Shown: in pieces, positions 11,946 through 23,475 of the stretch
Layout: each line of letters starts with the position of its first letter
Numbering within the stretch: position 1 is the first letter of the stretch
NCBI GenBank assembly: GCA_944470555.2
Contig: OX104132.1
Span: 13,773,755 to 13,837,754, forward strand
DNA: 64,000 bases
Direction: 5' to 3'
Origin: Heterobilharzia americana
Taxonomy: Eukaryota > Platyhelminthes > Trematoda > Strigeidida > Schistosomatidae
Program-made: the position numbers and the translations under genes
The notes under the pieces: generated by a model
Database searches by the model: none
The model's input: only the letters and a program-made list of their open reading frames with translations
Told to the model about the DNA's origin: nothing

Positions 11946-12104
11946 TCTGTCAGTTGACGATATAGCGCGATCACCAGTCATTCTAATCGTTGAGTGTTTG
12001 TTGTCATAACCACCAGGTTTTCCCCATCAGTCACGACTTCTCATTGGATCTTTGGAAATCACCTGTCGAAGCTAGTTACCAATATCCATTTGATGAATTG
12101 AATT

Positions 12105-12260
12105 CAAGGGTTTCGGAGGATTTAGTGATTTTTCAAGTTGGCATTCATCATGGACTGACATCAGTTGGAGGACCACTGGGAACCTGGGAGCACTGGACAG
12201 CTGATTCTTCCCAGTAGCGCACACCTATGGCCCTGTCCAACTAGGGCCCCAACCAAGGTC
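12105..12260 (-). repeat. tRNA-derived SINE (family A), second copy
   Basis: Same landmarks as the copy at 11738 in the same orientation (CATCATGGACTGACATCAGT, CTGGGAGCACTGGACAG), but the tRNA-like end is truncated after GGGCCCCAACCAAGG. Confidence 0.7.
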
Positions 12261-12857
12261 TGGTTTTCACAAAATATAGCGGTGTTTATATATTTAATAT
12301 GTATACATTTATAACCACTTTCTAGGAAGACCTTCTTAATTGATATATCCTCTCAACCAATCAAATAATAAGTTGTGTGCTCATATAACGTTTTGCAAAA
12401 CTTCAGAATGTGTTGAACAATTGAAAACGTTCTCAGGGATCTCGTGACACTGTGAATAATCTTATCTGTAACATTATATATTATACACCATAACTGCTAG
12501 AAAGTTTCTTTGAGTTTTATAACCATTCAATGAAAACAATTTTAGGATAAAAATATATTTCTTCTAATGTAGAGCAGAATAATTCCCGATTTTAATACTA
12601 CCTATGAAGTCATTGAACATTGAAATTTAAATCTAGTGATCGGGAAAGGTTTTATATTTCATAGTAATGGTTGAAATTGATCACTGTTTCTAGTAAATCA
12701 TTTTAGCATTGATATACAATGATCAATGTATGACTGATTATTATTATTATTATTTGAGACAGGAATTATTCAGTTTTATAGTTAAAAGTTGAACTGATTT
12801 CTACCAGCATATGTTGTGGATACTTTATACAACATGTATGTGCTTTCAAATTCCCAC

Positions 12858-12909
<52 letters not shown>
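12858..12909. repeat. (TCA)n microsatellite
   Basis: About 17 perfect TCA units. It creates a spurious polyserine open frame on the plus strand. Confidence 0.95.
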
Positions 12910-13850
12910 TTTCTTTATTAACAAGTCTATTCATTGTGTTTACATTATTATTTAATAAGATTTCAAGTTATTTTTACCTTAAATCAATCAGTCAATAGTA
13001 CTTTTATTAAATAGATATGAAAGTTACAATTTGAAAGCAGAGAACAATTCGAAATCACTTAATTTTCAAGTTAATTTACAAATCATATGAACAGGTAATT
13101 TATTAACTCACTATACTCATTATCATTTTTATTGTTATATCGATAGTACAAAGGAAAGATAAATAGTTGCTTCGCCCTATTTACGACTTATCAATGGTTG
13201 ATGCTATTTCCACTGAGACTTCAATCCACCACCTATTACTTCAATCACTAAGGTGTTATCTATTTGGTTATTGAGTTACAAAAACTACCCTTATACATTG
13301 AGTATAGTTTGATTTGATAGCTTATCATTTCCACTCATTGACTGTACTGATCTACCACTGCTGACATCTTGACTTCGTTACACCTAGAAACTTCTGGAAT
13401 CGTGAGTTTTAAATACGACAAAACATACATCTTGAACTTTAATATTCGATAATGTCCGCCAATATTAATATTAAACCGAAATTACCGACAATATCCAAAC
13501 ATCTGCGCAGAAGTTCATATTTTAGCTATAGTCAATCAATTTAGTCTGATCAGGGATGAGAAACTGCAAGCTATGACATCAGTTTGAGTTTAAATTCTAA
13601 AACATCATAAACGAATATCTATCCATACTACTTTATAGTAGTATACTTCCCTTAAACAACATGAGAACTTTTATGCCAATGAATTTTTCTAAGTTTGTTG
13701 ATATAAATTAATGATCTAGTTTGCATATTTATTTGCATATGTACTGACAAAATGAGAACCACTTTATACTTTGGACCACGATGATTATAAATGCATTTCA
13801 TTTTCATTATCAAAATGAAATGAAGATGATGTTTGATGATCTGTATCCTG

Positions 13851-13853
<3 letters not shown>
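12910..13853. other. No recognised feature
   Basis: A+T-rich intronic sequence without identifiable coding or repeat signal. Confidence 0.5.

Positions 13854-13913
<60 letters not shown>
13854..13913. repeat. (AT)n microsatellite
   Basis: Thirty perfect AT dinucleotides; the Tyr/Ile-repeat open frame over it is not a gene. Confidence 0.97.
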
Positions 13914-13915
<2 letters not shown>

Positions 13916-14129
13916 ATCGTGGTGTGCATTCAGCCCATTTAAGCAAAATAAGCCTAACTTTCAGACTATCTATTTTTATTGCACAATTGGTGTTGGGTTT
14001 GGGAGGTTTGAGCAGTTAGATAGTATTATTTAGCTCCATACAGAAGTCGGATTCAAAGATAAGCATAACCAATGTCAATATGATCAAACGGTAGTAACGC
14101 ATCACGAATTCATATAGTAGTCGAAAAAC

Positions 14130-14312
14130 CCTTGGTGATTGAAATGAAATAAAAATCTGGTCAGCAGTTGGGTCTCATAGCTAAGTTGGTCGAGCGCCGG
14201 GCAGGAAACCTGGTGGGTACTGGTTCGGATCCCGCCACAGTCCAAATTTTCACTTCATCCTCAATCATCATCCAGTGACATAAACATTTTCGCATAGTTT
14301 GCGGGCTATATT
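14130..14312 (+). repeat. tRNA-derived SINE (family C)
   Basis: Plus strand carries CATAGCTAAGTTGGTCGAGC (A box), GGGCAGGAAACCTGGTGGG, a B-box variant (GGTTCGGATCC) and the tail TTTTCACTTCATCCTCAATC. Confidence 0.7.
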
Positions 14313-14479
14313 ACACTCTGTACGATAGTGGTAATTGAAGTCGAAAGACTATAACTAGTACGCGCATCTGAGTTTTGAAATAAATCTGTGATTATCGGTA
14401 AGGCAAAAGAAATAGGTGTCATAAAATGCAATGAGAAAACGTTAGAATATGCACAAGTGAAAGTGATACATTATTTTTA

Positions 14480-14640
14480 ATAGTTGAGAAGGATACATAC
14501 CTGCAGTTTCGACGAAACTGATCTCCCATCTTAGACTTGAACCTGCATTACGCAGTGTTGGAGCTAGCGACGCTATCACTGAGCTACTGGAACCAGGTAC
14601 ATACAACTGATGAGTCCCTGGATTTCTGGGTCCTGTATTC
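14480..14640 (-). repeat. Family B SINE piece
   Basis: Reads GATCTCCCATCTTAGACTTG, TTACGCAGTGTTGGAGC and CGCTATCACTGAGCTACTGG, the plus-strand order of family B heads, followed by CTGATGAGTCC without a GAAAC box. The last part may be a scrap of a Sm-alpha-like element. Confidence 0.5.
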
Positions 14641-15299
14641 AATTACTAGCCATAAATGAGTCAATTATAAGAAGGAGAATGAGGAATTTACGTAGAGCAA
14701 ACAACTTGTTTAGTTTAAACTTCCGTCCCTAGTGTGGTGTACTGAAGAAAAGAGGAGGTGGAGTGTAAGGAAATGACTTAAGTGGAAATAAGTGGGTAAA
14801 GTGAAATAAAACTGGAGTCGGGGTTAAAAATGATTTAGGGTTAGAAAATAACATTGAAATCAATAAATAACACTCGATTATTCAGTAAATTATTTCTAAC
14901 TGGATTGTACTGCTTAAAAAATAAGAGGGAAAATGAACAGAGTTCTGACCTCAAGAGCAAAACACTTATTCGCCATACAAGTTGAAGGTTACTGACTCTT
15001 CAGTTCCCCTTGATCATTTTCATCAAGGTAAGCAAAACAAGATTTGCAGGGTTAAATTGAACGCATATTTATTTCACACCGCCTCCTCAACTGTAAACAG
15101 CCTAGAACAGAAATATAACCAGTATGACGTAGCGTGAAAATCTGCTTTTCTGTCAAAACAAAGTAACCAAACACAAATGTCGAAACAACAAATAAAATCA
15201 GTTAAATATTAATAATACAGATGACAGTGATTAATGGTGTTTATTTATCGATAGAAAACAGTAGTAATGATAAAATAATTATTGTAGTTAGGGGATTAT
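14641..15299. other. No recognised feature
   Basis: Intronic sequence with no coding or repeat signal recognised. Confidence 0.5.
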
Positions 15300-16375
15300 A
15301 AGGATTTTATCTTCAGGGTTGTATCCATCATGGACTGACATCAGTTGAGGAACCATTGGGAACCTAGGAGCACCGGGCAGCGGGAGCATCTATGACACTC
15401 TTGAGGTAGCCAAATGCCTTCCATAGTGACGTGCCTGGGATATCACCCTGTAGAAACCAATGTGGTGCAGTAAGGTGGATTGATCATTTGAATTGTTGGT
15501 TAGGAAATCCATTGATGGTAAAGACATATGTGAATACCAGTCGAGCCTAGTTTAAATACATGACAGTGAGCTTCCACATGGCCCCTCTGCATTCTGACCA
15601 ATACACCGTCTAGTTGACTTAGTGGCAAAAGTGGTGGATGGGATCGTAGGTGCTTTAGTGACGCAGTCCTCTGAAGCACGGACGAACGTTTAACCCGTAA
15701 GGGCTCCACCAGTTAATTAGTCCTAGGAACACTGCACTAAAGAGAGGTAAGGGATACCAGCTTCTTAATTCTGAGAGTCACTGGTGCTGGAGCGACCCCA
15801 AGAGGAGTGTTTGTAGTTTACCTTGCGAATGTGAGTGATGTTCAGCCCGGAATGCCGGGTATCACTTGCTGTAGTTAGACCCTAAATGTCCAAAGGGTGC
15901 CGTCGGAGAGTGCCTCTAGAAACCAAAGGTCAGGGGTTGTCGCTTTAGCGAAGGTGTGCTGCATCACTTTCTTCAAGATTGTAGATCATCAGTGAGACGT
16001 ATCCTAAGCACGTCTGTCCGAGAGGAGGTGATTATGGTCAACGAGCCCATTACCTGGCGAACGCAGATACGTTAAAGCCCGACAGTTGGGAGGGAGGAAT
16101 TCACTGTGAGATTAAAGTTGCGTGAGCGTTAACCGGAATGCTTTGGCAGGAGTGTTCGTTCTTATGTGCAGTCATTACCGATAGACGTTTTTTGTTGGGT
16201 GAGAGGACCCATCCCCTGGGTTGAGAGGCTGTAACGTTAAGGCAAACGAATGTACGTTCTGAAACTGGGGCTAAGCTGAAAATTGGAGTAGAACGGTAAA
16301 TAGTTTCAGGTTTATAGTGATTTTATCTTTAAGGTTGGATTCATCACGGATTTACATCAGTTGGGGAACCAGTAA
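15300..16375. repeat. G+C-richer composite repeat block bracketed by family A fragments
   Basis: Two family A SINE starts in the same orientation (about 15317-15380 and 16334-16370, each with CATCAtGG/CATCAcGG and ACATCAGTTG) bracket about 950 bp of G+C-richer DNA unlike its surroundings. The block has no long open frame on either strand, no RT or endonuclease motif, and no partner in this window. It could be a non-coding part of a larger retroelement inserted into a SINE, or a distinct non-autonomous element. Confidence 0.45.
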
Positions 16376-16634
16376 ATAATATCTTATTGTCTGTTTCTCC
16401 TTGTCAAACTTATTCTATTGATCAGGTCTAGGACGTGCTCACTTTAGTAAATCTAATAAACTGTATAATACTCTGAATTTGGTGTTGAGTATTTAGAATT
16501 CACTGGTCAGCAGGGCTTATCTATTGCCTTTAAAAAAACTGATGCTGTCCACATTATTGATATGAGTAACGCAATCACACATGTTACTACTAAACTATTC
16601 TAAACCCATATACCTTTGATATAATTGCTTTTAT

Positions 16635-16850
16635 ATCATACCGTCGTTGATTGGACTGAATTGATCTATCTCTATTGGTATATGGGGTCCTGTGCGTACG
16701 CCTCGATATTACCTGTGCTCTTATGATAGTAATGATGGATAGTGGCTAGCAGTGGATGCAGGTACATCCAGCTGACGAGTCCTAAGTAGGACAAAATGCG
16801 CATCCTGGATTCCACTGCTAGCCACTGCCCATCATTACCATATACCTTTG
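16635..16850. repeat. Sm-alpha-like hammerhead element folded into a long hairpin
   Basis: A minus-strand half (16640-16756) joins a plus-strand half. Arms 16729-16756 and 16811-16838 are inverted repeats (26 of 28 matching). The loop between them holds the ribozyme: CTGACGAG at 16772-16779, short stem GTCC/GGAC, then ACAAAAT where GACGAAAC is expected. The first G of the GAAA box is A here, so self-cleavage is unlikely. The helix I flank GGTACATCCAG / CCTGGATTCC is intact. Confidence 0.75.
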
Positions 16851-18082
16851 CCTTGTAAAATACATAAATAACTAAATAAAGTATCATGACTGCAAGAAAT
16901 ATATCATATAAAACTGCTGGTTATCTGTAAAGCTGTTTGCCAATTCAGTTTATCATTTCTAATAATTAGTAGAAGTATTTTTCTTCTGCATTTTGTTTGA
17001 CTACTTAGAATTGAGTACACAACGTTGTTGATTAATTGATAATATGAGATGTGTGTAATAAATTGTTGAGTTTAAGTTTTCAAGGTCATTTCAGTATCAT
17101 TTAATTTGACTAAACCATTGTTGTTGTCATTATCGTGAACAGATGAACTTACATAACAGGGTGAATGTATTCATCAGTAATTTTTATTGTTCTGAAATAG
17201 TTATAAACGAATGATAGACAGAAGAATGTAGACACAAAAATGCAGAACCTACATAAAAGTGCATTTGTTCAAGTTGTCAGATTTCTCAAACCTATAGAAA
17301 GATATCTAATTAATTTTATTAGATAAGTGTAGCTGATTAAAAGTAAGACAATAAAGTGTTTTATACTTCTAAGGATCAGTTTTTACTCTATGCCAGGTAG
17401 GCTGTCGAACTGTTGATCATTTAATTCTCATAACTTAAGTGTCTTCACAAATGTCAGAAAACTGTAACCGACAGGAATCACTTCTGTTACCGTAAATATA
17501 ATCGGATTTGAGACCGTACGATCTGCAAACACAAGTGATCAGGTGCTTGTAATACAATCAGGTTTACACTAAGCAGTTGTGTTAAATTGTCAGTAAATAG
17601 GACAAAGAAAACTGCCTAACGTTTTCAGAAAATTAGGAATAATCTTAGCTTGACTTCGCATGACCAGATGCTATGTCAGTGATAAATCAGTATAAGGGAC
17701 CCTATTTACCCTTCCTTTTTGCATGTGAAATACAGGGATGACTTTTTTCTAAAAAAATGGATTGGATAAGGCTCAAAGATACGTATGTTCTGGCCTTAGC
17801 TTAAGTACATACAGCTGATAAGCGGAAAGCTTTGTCCTCACACAGAGGGGTTGAAAAGATTATAAATCAAATTAATTGGTGTTCATTTTGAGTTGTTTTT
17901 CAATGGCTTTAAGTTCTAATTGCCAAACGTCTCGATGTCTTAGTGGACGCATCAATCAACGCACCCTCGTTCTCTCTTAAACACTCGCCTGATGGAATCC
18001 TACTTTATTCATGTTTGCTGTTGAATATGGCTTTCTAAGTTTTAACAAAACTGATCTTATTTAATAATTTAATAATTCCCAT
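16851..18082. other. No recognised feature
   Basis: Intronic sequence; short open frames only, no motif or repeat identified. Confidence 0.5.
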
Positions 18083-18605
18083 TGTAACATCAAGAACAAG
18101 ATATTCAGCGAAGAGACTCTTTTCAATGTATTTATTTTCAAGTTGTACATCCCACTTTGTTAATTTAACCTTTGTATCCTTCCTTTATCACTATTATTAT
18201 AATCGCCTTCACTTTAATTAGTTTCCGGTGTTATTTCATCCAATTGTCTTAATCCTTTTAGAAAACATTAACTTCATCTTGTCCAATTTGTCTAATGCCA
18301 TTACATAATGCTTAATTGATTTACCATTTTCAACAATTTTTTCACCCCCTTCTGAGTTATATACTCTCTATGTACCATTCCATATATTACGTAATCTATT
18401 TCTTATCATTCGCACTTCAATTGTTATTATAATCACAAATGCCTATGTCACCATCCGCTCTATTATTATTGTCATCACCATATAGTGTTTAGTTTTCCTC
18501 ACAGGATATAATTTTTTCTAAATACCATATATATACGATTGTACAGCTGAAAATAAATTCGTCGAAAGGAGTCTCTTCGCTGAATATCTTGTTTTTGTTC
18601 TTATT
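18083..18605 (+). mobile_element. Penelope-like 3' UTR fragment with inverted ends (tentative)
   Basis: A 23-bp perfect inverted repeat (18097-18119 and 18569-18591) encloses about 450 bp of T/C-rich sequence. The right end (ACAGCTGAAAATAAATTCGT ... CTTCGCTGAATATCTTG) resembles the tail after the PLE at 40.9-42.6 kb (ACAGCTTTAG ... CTTCACTGAATTATCTC), and the T/C-rich body resembles 42.2-42.33 kb. No coding part is present. Identification rests on that single likeness. Confidence 0.45.
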
Positions 18606-18649
18606 TAAACACATATAATCTCATTACTATTTATTGATATATTTGTAAT

Positions 18650-18925
18650 TCTCCGTTGTTTCATTGGATCGAATTATTCGACCTCTATTGGCACATGGGC
18701 TCCAATGTGAATGTCTTGGTATTGCCCGAATGTTAATTATGATAACTTTGATTGATTGTGGCTAGCAGAAGAATCCAGGACGCGCGTTTCGTTCTATTTG
18801 GGACTCGTCGGCTGGATGTAGCTGCACCCCAGTCAGTAATGTTTTTCCCATGGTGACTCGAACCTCTTACCCATCGCTTCAAACGCCAAAGCGTTAATCA
18901 TTATGCCACTGAGGCACGATAGCCA
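18650..18925 (-). repeat. Sm-alpha-like hammerhead SINE, nearly complete
   Basis: Minus-strand unit with a tRNA-like head near 18850-18925, ribozyme at about 18775-18835, and a tail reaching the TTCGACCTCTATTGGCACAT landmark. The GAAAC box and both helix I strands are intact, but box 1 reads CCGACGAG instead of CTGANGAG, a change expected to abolish cleavage. Faces the next entry head to head. Confidence 0.75.
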
Positions 18926-18984
18926 CCTCTCGTACAACGGGTTTTAGTTATTACTGTTTATTGATATACTTGTAGTTCTGCGTT

Positions 18985-19265
18985 GTTTTACTGTCTATCG
19001 TACCTCCGTGGCATAGTGGATGACTCCTTCACGTTTGTAAGCGATGAGTACGAGGTTCGAGTCTCAGTGGGAACAACACCACTCACTGGGGTGCAGGTAT
19101 ATTCAGATGACGAATCTCGAATAGGATACAGCGAGAGTCTTGGATTCCTCTGCTAGCCACAACCAATTAAATTATCATGATAAATATTCAGGCAATATTG
19201 GGGCATCCACATACAAGCTCATATGCCAATACAAGTCGAACAATTGGATCCTGTAAAACAATGAA
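18985..19265 (+). repeat. Sm-alpha-like hammerhead SINE, opposite orientation
   Basis: Plus strand has a tRNA-like head (CCTCCGTGGCATAGTGGATG, then B box GGTTCGAGTCTC at about 19052) followed by GGTATATTCAGATGACGAAT and GTCTTGGATTCCTCTGCTAG. Both catalytic boxes are degraded. The tail again carries the family landmark, now as ATATGCCAATACAAGTCGAA. Confidence 0.75.
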
Positions 19266-19319
19266 AAATTATAAGCATATCAACAAACAGTAATCTTTTT
19301 TATCAATTCAACTTTGAGG

Positions 19320-19425
19320 TTTTTAGGGATTTAGCGATTTTTCAAGTGGAAACCTGGGAGCACTGAACAGCTATTTCATCCTAGTATGGGACTCCTAAGT
19401 AGTGCGCACCTATGACCGTCATTAG
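19320..19425 (-). repeat. Family A SINE, internally deleted
   Basis: Has GATTTAGCGATTTTTCAAG, then AACCTGGGAGCACTGAACAG and AGTATGGGACTCCTAAG. The TCATCATGGACTGACATCAG part is deleted and the tRNA-like end is missing. Confidence 0.6.
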
Positions 19426-19559
19426 TCTACCAGTAGAAATTCATTAATTTCAATGTTGTCAACAATTATCATTCGGTCATATCCTATTTTTTCGAACGGT
19501 ACTGAATTTTACTTCTTTGTTATTTATTTTCCTTTATTGGTTTATCTAGACAGAAATTA

Positions 19560-19690
19560 TCCTACCACTGTTGGAATATCGACTCGAGTATTAGTGGGAA
19601 GAGCAACACTGACTGGAATGTAGGTACATTCAAATGAAAAGTCTCAAACAGGTTGAAATAAGCATCTTGGATTTCTATGTTCACCACTAT
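19560..19690 (+). repeat. Sm-alpha-like hammerhead SINE, degraded
   Basis: Reads GGTACATTCAAATGAAAAGT and a retained GAAAT box at about 19655, then CATCTTGGATTTC. Box 1 (AATGAAAAG) is destroyed. Confidence 0.55.
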
Positions 19691-20307
19691 TTGTCCTCAG
19701 TATCAAAGTTTGAAGTTCGATTCATAAGAAATCCAATTAAAGACGAGGTTATGAGTGAAGGCAGTAGGATTATGAAAGGTTCATTTTATTAAATGACTGA
19801 TAGACGCCTCTGTTGACGCAGTGAAATCAGTAATTGGATAAAAATGTCTTGTGTGAACTTCATTGATATAGTAGGAAACAGACTGTCGCGATACACCTGA
19901 TGAGAGAATGCTTGCTTTCTAATTTTTCTATTTGAGTTTAGATTTTAATTGGAATTTATATGAATATGAGGGTTACTATATTTTCCCTTTATCAGAGTAA
20001 ATTTCGTTAGAGTAGTAGCTATGGTGCTACATGCGTTGAAAAAAATTAAATTTATCTATGAGGTGTGCTTATTTGCCACTGTTTTACACAGTTCGCCTTC
20101 TATTTACTCTTAAAATTTCTATATTTTTGCCTGTAAGACAAGAGGCACAGAAAAACGAAAACCTGATTGAGTAGTTAGTGTGATGAAAACAGAAAAGTGA
20201 CTTGTCTCTAATTCACTTAAGTAATGGTAAGGGTTTATTGATCAAAATCATTCAGTGCCATCTTTATCATTAAAATATTTTAAGATGTTTCTTAACGATA
20301 GACTATA
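19691..20307. other. No recognised feature
   Basis: Intronic sequence without recognised signal. Confidence 0.5.
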
Positions 20308-20435
20308 ATACTGGGTGATGATTGAAGGTGAAATGAAAATTTGGAGCGTGGTAGAATTCGAACCAACGGCTACAAGGTTTCTAGCCTGGTATCCATACAA
20401 GTCTGCCAAACTACGGCTATCTCAGATGGTGAAAA
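20308..20435 (-). repeat. Family C SINE, internally deleted
   Basis: Plus strand reads CTGGGTGATGATTGAAGG, TGAAATGAAAATTTGG, the reversed B box (GAATTCGAACC), then jumps to GTCTGCCAAACTACGGCTAT, a tail landmark of this family. The A-box half is missing. Confidence 0.6.
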
Positions 20436-21119
20436 TGATAATGATATACGCTTTACTGTTAGTTCACTGATAAGCAATAACGCTAAGAATAATCTCTAAG
20501 ATTGATCTAATTTCTTATGAAAGGGGCAGTCGAAAATGATTAGCCTATGATTTTTTGAAGATTGGTTCTGTTTGACTCTCAAATATTTTCTAGAAGTATT
20601 CAGTCAGTATCCTCAGTGTCTTACTTGGAAAACTCTTAAACTTTCACTCTTCACACCTTAAGTAAATATGATATGAAACAAAATATTTGACTTAATTTTA
20701 CATTTCCACACATTGTCACCATCTGAATTCATATAGAGAGCTTGTGATGGAATATGTACGTATCACGTTTCACAATCCACCTTAACTGATTACATATGCT
20801 ACATGCTAGCTAGTTTAACTGTCATTGTTTCGTAACAATGGTATATGTAAAGTTTAAAAATTGTTCAGTTATGGTTGAATGTATTTTGTATTGTATTAAG
20901 CACATTGATCATTCAGTTCACAAAAGCAATGTCAAATTAGTTTATTTTGCAATGTTTAATAGGTATGTAGTGGATAAGTAATTCATTTTGATAACCACTT
21001 TCTTGCATAACTTTGAAATATAAATTACAAATTCGTTGATATAGTATAGTAATATGATATTATGCAACATTTGTTTTCTTTAGTAGATGATTAATTCTGT
21101 CTGGAAGTTTGTGGAGGTC
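20436..21119. other. No recognised feature
   Basis: A+T-rich intronic sequence without recognised signal. Confidence 0.5.
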
Positions 21120-21545
21120 GATTAGTTGGTTTTAGGTTGGAATTCATCATGGACTGACACTAGTTGGATAAAAACCGGAAACCTGGGAACACTGAACAGC
21201 TGTTTCGCCTCAGTATGGAACTCATCAGAAGTCCGAACCCATAACTCCGTCCGACCAGGGGTCGAACCCAGGACCTTCAGGTTTATGTGGTTAGCACGTT
21301 GTCGATGGGTCAGAATCAAAATGGTCCACTAATCCTACTTCTGTCGTTTCACGATACAGCGTGACCTACATTCAGTGTTGTCGTTGAGTAACGCCCACTA
21401 GTGACTAGCTTTGGGAGGTGATTCATAGAATTCCAGTGTGAAGTCGTGACCAGTGGGCATACTAGAACAAAACAGCTATCCAGTGGTCTGAGGTTTCCAA
21501 TTTTCCTCCAACTGATGTCAGTCTATGATTAATTCCAACCTAAAA
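21120..21545. repeat. Family A SINE (minus) followed by an inverted scrap (plus)
   Basis: A full minus-strand copy at 21126-21400 has TTCATCATGGACTGACACTA, the reversed B box GGTCGAACCCAGGACCTTCA, and the tail GATACAGCGTGACC. At 21480-21545 the plus strand carries the opposite end (CCTCCAACTGATGTCAGTC). The paired open frames here are repeat by-products. Confidence 0.7.
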
Positions 21546-22405
21546 TAGATGATCATTTATCGATAAGTGGTACACTTCAACTTTTTGGGCATAAATTTAC
21601 CACCATCGACCAGTATGTGGTATATGATACCCAATAAATGACATAGCAACATCGATTTTTATGTTGATGTGTTAAGTGTTAGGACATTTATTCCGATTAT
21701 GTTTATTTGATGACTTGAAGTGTTATTCACTTGAAGCTTTGGCTTTTTTGCTTAATGTACTGATAAATACCTTTAAATGGTTATTCTTTATCGGTCCCTT
21801 ATTCAGAATCCTGTAACGAAACCTCTTTGATCCTTTAAATTGTAGTCTGTGTTTAATACGATGAATAGACAGTAGTAGTCCTTACAATCTTCCGGTTTAC
21901 CATTTTCATTAAATATCGCAGTCATTTATTATGAAGTCATTATTCTTCATTATTAAGTGTTGGAATATACAACTAGAGAATTTAAAACCAGACGAACCCC
22001 TTGTCCTCAAGTTTCCTACTACCCTACGCTAAACGGTCAAAAAAGCATCTGGTCAATGTTTAAGCTTTGATTTCCCTTTATGATGTACTTTACGTAACCT
22101 CATAATATCGATTTTAGCTTGATACAGTAACATATAACTTTACCGTTAGTTGGAGACTTCTACAGCCTTGTATTTTTGGTTTTTACTTAAGAGGTCTCTG
22201 TAGTATTTCTTGACAATTGGTTTCTAGTGGGCCTTTTGAGAAACTTATACTTCCAGAAAAGTTTGAGTTGATAAATGTTTACTTACATATTTAAATTCAT
22301 ACAACCACTGCTAGTATCCGACATGGTGCCACATAAGCTTTATATGGCGTGAACGACATTAGTAGTCATTATTTCGTTTCCTCTGAACAACGATCATAGT
22401 GTTTC

Positions 22406-22408
<3 letters not shown>
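21546..22408. other. No recognised feature
   Basis: Intronic sequence with no coding or repeat signal recognised. Confidence 0.5.

Positions 22409-22457
<49 letters not shown>
22409..22457. repeat. (AT)n microsatellite
   Basis: Perfect AT dinucleotide run of about 24 units. Confidence 0.97.
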
Positions 22458-22458
<1 letters not shown>

Positions 22459-23223
22459 TGGGATTGAAGTAAAAAGTGGACATTGGTAAAATTTGAATGA
22501 TCAACCTCTTAGTTAGCAACGCGATGCTGTATACTTGGAACTAAAAGACTCAAATGATGAGTAAATCTTGGTATTATCTCGATCATTAAGTGTTTTACCT
22601 GATTATCGGTGTAACTATCAATATTATATATCACTTTTACCAACCAACTAGAATTTTCCTCTACAGGTTAAAATGAACTTTGCTGAAATAAGACCAAAAC
22701 AGAAATTTTACAAAGAAAAGAACACTGATGGTTGCTTTATCTATTGTCACGTAAACTCTATGCTGTCTGACTACTCACTTCCGTAAAATAAGCATTGGCA
22801 AAAATATCTTTTGTTATGAACCCGCATCAGTTCAGAAGAATGTTTGAATGACTGTAACAACTTACACTGAACAAACGAAAAAAAGTTATTGACTGTACGT
22901 TGAGTGAATAACGATTTTGATTCACTGTTTAGTAGATCTACTTACTTAGCAGTTGAATTCAATGAAAACATGATCTGTTCTTCTCATGATCTGATAACAA
23001 GGCCTTCACTGATCACCATTATTTTTTCAACCAAGTCTGACCACCTTTGAACACTACAGAAAAGGATTAAGTTATTATTTGCGACAAGAAAACTGTACCA
23101 AGATCACTCTCATAGAAGTTACTTTACACACTAGTGGAACCTATAGGTCATCTGTTACGTTTGTTTTCTACAAGCCTTTTGGTTATCAATCTCTCCCTCC
23201 ACCTAACTAAGTTTTTAACGCTG
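22458..23223. other. No recognised feature
   Basis: Intronic sequence. An exon-like stretch at 22668-22750 was examined and rejected because it does not fit the phase of the surrounding exons. Confidence 0.45.
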
Positions 23224-23475
23224 TTTATCCGAATCAACACCAAATACATGCAATCGAAATGATTCTACTCCTGTCCCAGATATATGGAAGATTCCACTAC
23301 CCTCGTCATCACAGAGGAGGAGAGAAAATTAGAAATACATAAACTCTGTCTCGAAGTTGTGGAGTTACCTGATATGAATATGGACAATAAATTATGTTCG
23401 AAACGTTATCCAGTAAATGATAATGTTTCACTGTGTGATATTCCTAATAAACGGGCTAAAATGGAATTACAATCG
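23224..23475 (+). mobile_element. Penelope-like element tail (C-terminus and 3' UTR)
   Basis: The frame through 23225-23330 reads LSESTPNTCNRNDSTPVPDI and then WKIPLP, nearly the same as the end of the 54.3-kb PLE (IESTPNTCNRNDATPIPEIW). It runs into a shared 3' UTR containing TTATGTTCGAAACGTTATC (23394-23412) and TTTCACTGTGTGATATTCC. Only the last 40 or so codons remain. It lies 430 bp upstream of a host exon, inside the intron. Confidence 0.75.

Noticed and set aside
12816..12998. Polyserine open frame
   Set aside because: Produced by the (TCA)n microsatellite at 12858-12909.
13833..14033. Tyr/Ile-repeat open frame
   Set aside because: Produced by the (AT)n microsatellite at 13854-13913.
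14600..14640. Hammerhead at CTGATGAGTCC
   Set aside because: No GAAAC box follows; the downstream sequence cannot form the core.
22668..22750. Exon-like stretch after CTACAG with donor GTAAAC (VKMNFAEIRPKQKFYKEK)
   Set aside because: Joined to exon 2 (which leaves AT) it would read ATG TTA AAA TGA and stop at once; the donor is weak and no similarity is known.
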